This document shows, one piece after another, positions 62,983-64,000 of a stretch of DNA of 64,000 nucleotides. Below the pieces are notes generated by a model that ran no database searches, was not told the origin of the DNA, and saw only the letters and a program-made list of their open reading frames with translations. The position numbers were made by a program, and so were the translations under genes. The DNA lies in assembly GCF_024055795.1 (NCBI RefSeq), contig NZ_JAMXMY010000008.1, positions 270,422-334,421 of the forward strand, read 5' to 3'. Every line of letters starts with the position of its first letter. The first letter of the stretch is position 1. Source of the DNA: Actinoallomurus purpureus. Its GTDB lineage: Bacteria > Actinomycetota > Actinomycetes > Streptosporangiales > Streptosporangiaceae.

Positions 62983-63783
62983 ATGCCGCGCCGACCCAAC
63001 CCCCTCGACCCGTCTTCCTCTCCCCTCGCCCTCTTCGGCTCGGAGCTGCGCTTCCTGCGCGAGCGCGCCGCTCTGTCCCAGGACCAGGTCGGGGCGAAGG
63101 CCAACTACAGCGGCTCGCACATCGGCTCGATCGAGCGTGCCGAGGACATGCCGCTGCGCGACTTCGCCGTGAAGATGGACAAGGTCCTCAACGGGAACGG
63201 CATCCTCCCCCGCCTCTGGGACGGCCTCCTCAAGCGCAGCGTCCACCCACCGTGGTTCGACTGGCCGATCCACGAGGCCGCCGCCGACCTGCTGCGCAGC
63301 TTCCATCTCGCCGTGGTCGACGGCCTGCTACAGACCGAGGCATATGCTCGCGTGCTGCTGCACGGCGACGAGCAGGCGGTGCGGGCACGGATGGCACGTC
63401 AGGAGCTCCTCCGGCGGACCGAGCCCGACCCGCCCTACCTCGTCTCCGTGCTCGATGAGAGCGTGCTCTGGCGCGATATCGGCGGCCCGGAGGTGATGCG
63501 CGAGCAGCTCCAGCACCTGGTCTCGGTGGTCTCCGAGCGGATCAGCGTGCATGTGCTCCCGTGCGGCCTGCACCGTGGCATCAACGGATCATTCATCCTG
63601 GCCACACTGGAGGATCGGAGGGAGGTAGCGTACGAGGAGGCGGCGGCGCGCGGGATCACGACGGGCGAACCGAAGGTCTTGGCGACACTGACCGAGCGGT
63701 TCGAGTCGATCCGGTCGCGGGCGCTTCCAGTCGATCAGTCCCTCGACCTGATCATGAGGACGGCGAAGCAACGATGGAGTTGA
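62983..63783 (+). CDS. XRE-family regulator with DUF5753 (WhiJ-like), second copy
   Basis: 266 residues. The HTH region has FGSELRFLRERAALSQDQVG and KANYSGSHIGSIERAEDMP; DUF5753 follows with FDWPIHEAAADLLRSFHLAV, VVDGLLQTEAYARVLL and LDESVLWRDIGGPEVMREQL. Start ATG 62983 is chosen because GGAGG lies eight bases upstream; ATG 62953 is an alternative. The stop overlaps the DUF397 gene. It differs from the copy at 27764-28642 in much of its sequence, so the two are not recent duplicates. Confidence 0.93.
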   Translation: MPRRPNPLDPSSSPLALFGSELRFLRERAALSQDQVGAKANYSGSHIGSIERAEDMPLRDFAVKMDKVLNGNGILPRLWDGLLKRSVHPPWFDWPIHEAAADLLRSFHLAVVDGLLQTEAYARVLLHGDEQAVRARMARQELLRRTEPDPPYLVSVLDESVLWRDIGGPEVMREQLQHLVSVVSERISVHVLPCGLHRGINGSFILATLEDRREVAYEEAAARGITTGEPKVLATLTERFESIRSRALPVDQSLDLIMRTAKQRWS

Positions 63784-63941
63784 CCACCCCCGAGTGGCGC
63801 AAGTCCACCCGCAGCGGCGACAACGGCGGAGCTTGCGTCGAGGTCGCGGTCTGGCGCAAGGCGAGCCGCAGCGGCGACAACGGCGGCGACTGCTTCGAGG
63901 TCGCGGTGCTGTCGGTCGCGGGCGGCGACGACCGCGCCTGA
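63774..63941 (+). CDS. DUF397 protein with tandemly duplicated core
   Basis: 55 residues from ATG 63774, overlapping the XRE stop by ten bases. The core EWRKSTRSGDNGGACVEVAV is repeated directly as WRKASRSGDNGGDCFEVAV; the 57-base DNA unit is duplicated almost exactly. The usual second half of DUF397 (RDSKDPxGPxLxF...W) is missing; the frame ends LSVAGGDDRA. As part of a WhiJ-like pair it should act with the XRE protein. Confidence 0.9.
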   Translation: MELTTPEWRKSTRSGDNGGACVEVAVWRKASRSGDNGGDCFEVAVLSVAGGDDRA

Positions 63942-64000
63942 CCCGCGATCACACCGGACGATCACCCGGCCGGGCGACACCGGTCCGCGTGGCCGCGAAC

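Overview
The window is about 64 kb of very GC-rich chromosomal DNA from a filamentous-type actinobacterium. The evidence is NNG/NNC-biased codons, frequent GTG/TTG and apparently leaderless starts, a complete conservon (roadblock/DUF742/GTPase with P450s), paired XRE-DUF5753/DUF397 regulators, several LytR-CpsA-Psr proteins, a teichoic-acid-type polymerase and a MoeA/GNAT/SepX-like cell-division operon. The order Streptosporangiales, perhaps Thermomonosporaceae, is the best guess, but that is inference from gene style and not a placement. There are no phage genes, CRISPR array or rRNA; one tRNA (Ala, CGC) is present.

Layout. 1-6.3 kb: a cell-surface glycosylation island with a GT2 polyprenol-type transferase, a GT87-like membrane mannosyltransferase and three paralogous polytopic GT-C-like proteins, one cut by the window edge. 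6.4-12.5 kb: housekeeping genes (rsmI, a protein O-mannosyltransferase, CorA, a Uma2 nuclease-fold protein, a PLP dehydratase, a DUF5519 protein). 12.5-24.2 kb: a wall-polymer region with a GT4, a GT2-TagF fusion, a convergently arranged response regulator and histidine kinase, and three LCP ligases, two of which are recent duplicates. 24.2-29.4 kb: accessory DNA with an EF-hand protein, a STAND ATPase, an XRE regulator with a minimal DUF397 partner, a transposase relic and tRNA-Ala. 29.5-41 kb: a conserved core block (SepX/GLPR-like, GNAT, Mog, MoaC, MoeA/Glp, GalU on the minus strand; 5-FTHF cyclo-ligase, 2-hydroxyacid dehydrogenase, K/H antiporter, FmdB, MTA phosphorylase and SAF protein on the plus strand) ending in a VanY-like peptidase.

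41-46.7 kb: a DyP peroxidase and encapsulin nanocompartment operon bracketed by small single-pass membrane proteins that share a leaderless promoter architecture, followed by a sulfite-oxidase-like, ferredoxin-reductase-like and DUF6510 operon. 46.7-54.2 kb: a conservon (CvnA-B-C-D) followed by two P450s, plus a third P450 upstream. All three P450s lack the K-helix ExxR motif. 54.3-60.7 kb: a secreted choice-of-anchor protein, an L,D-transpeptidase lipoprotein, a receiver/thioredoxin-reductase fusion coupled to a cNMP-binding histidine kinase, MscL and an AhpD-like protein. 60.7-64 kb: decayed DNA, then an ATP-binding protein divergent from a second XRE-DUF5753/DUF397 pair.

Most striking points: a candidate family of leaderless membrane proteins flanking the encapsulin operon; three ExxR-less P450s in one conservon neighbourhood; a redox-sensor-like pair in which the reductase partner has lost its expected cysteines; a 23-codon ORF joined to both neighbours by ATGA overlaps; two shrunken DUF397 proteins; and gene relics (MMPL transporter, ADP-ribosylglycohydrolase, IS1182-like transposase) that are not called as open frames.
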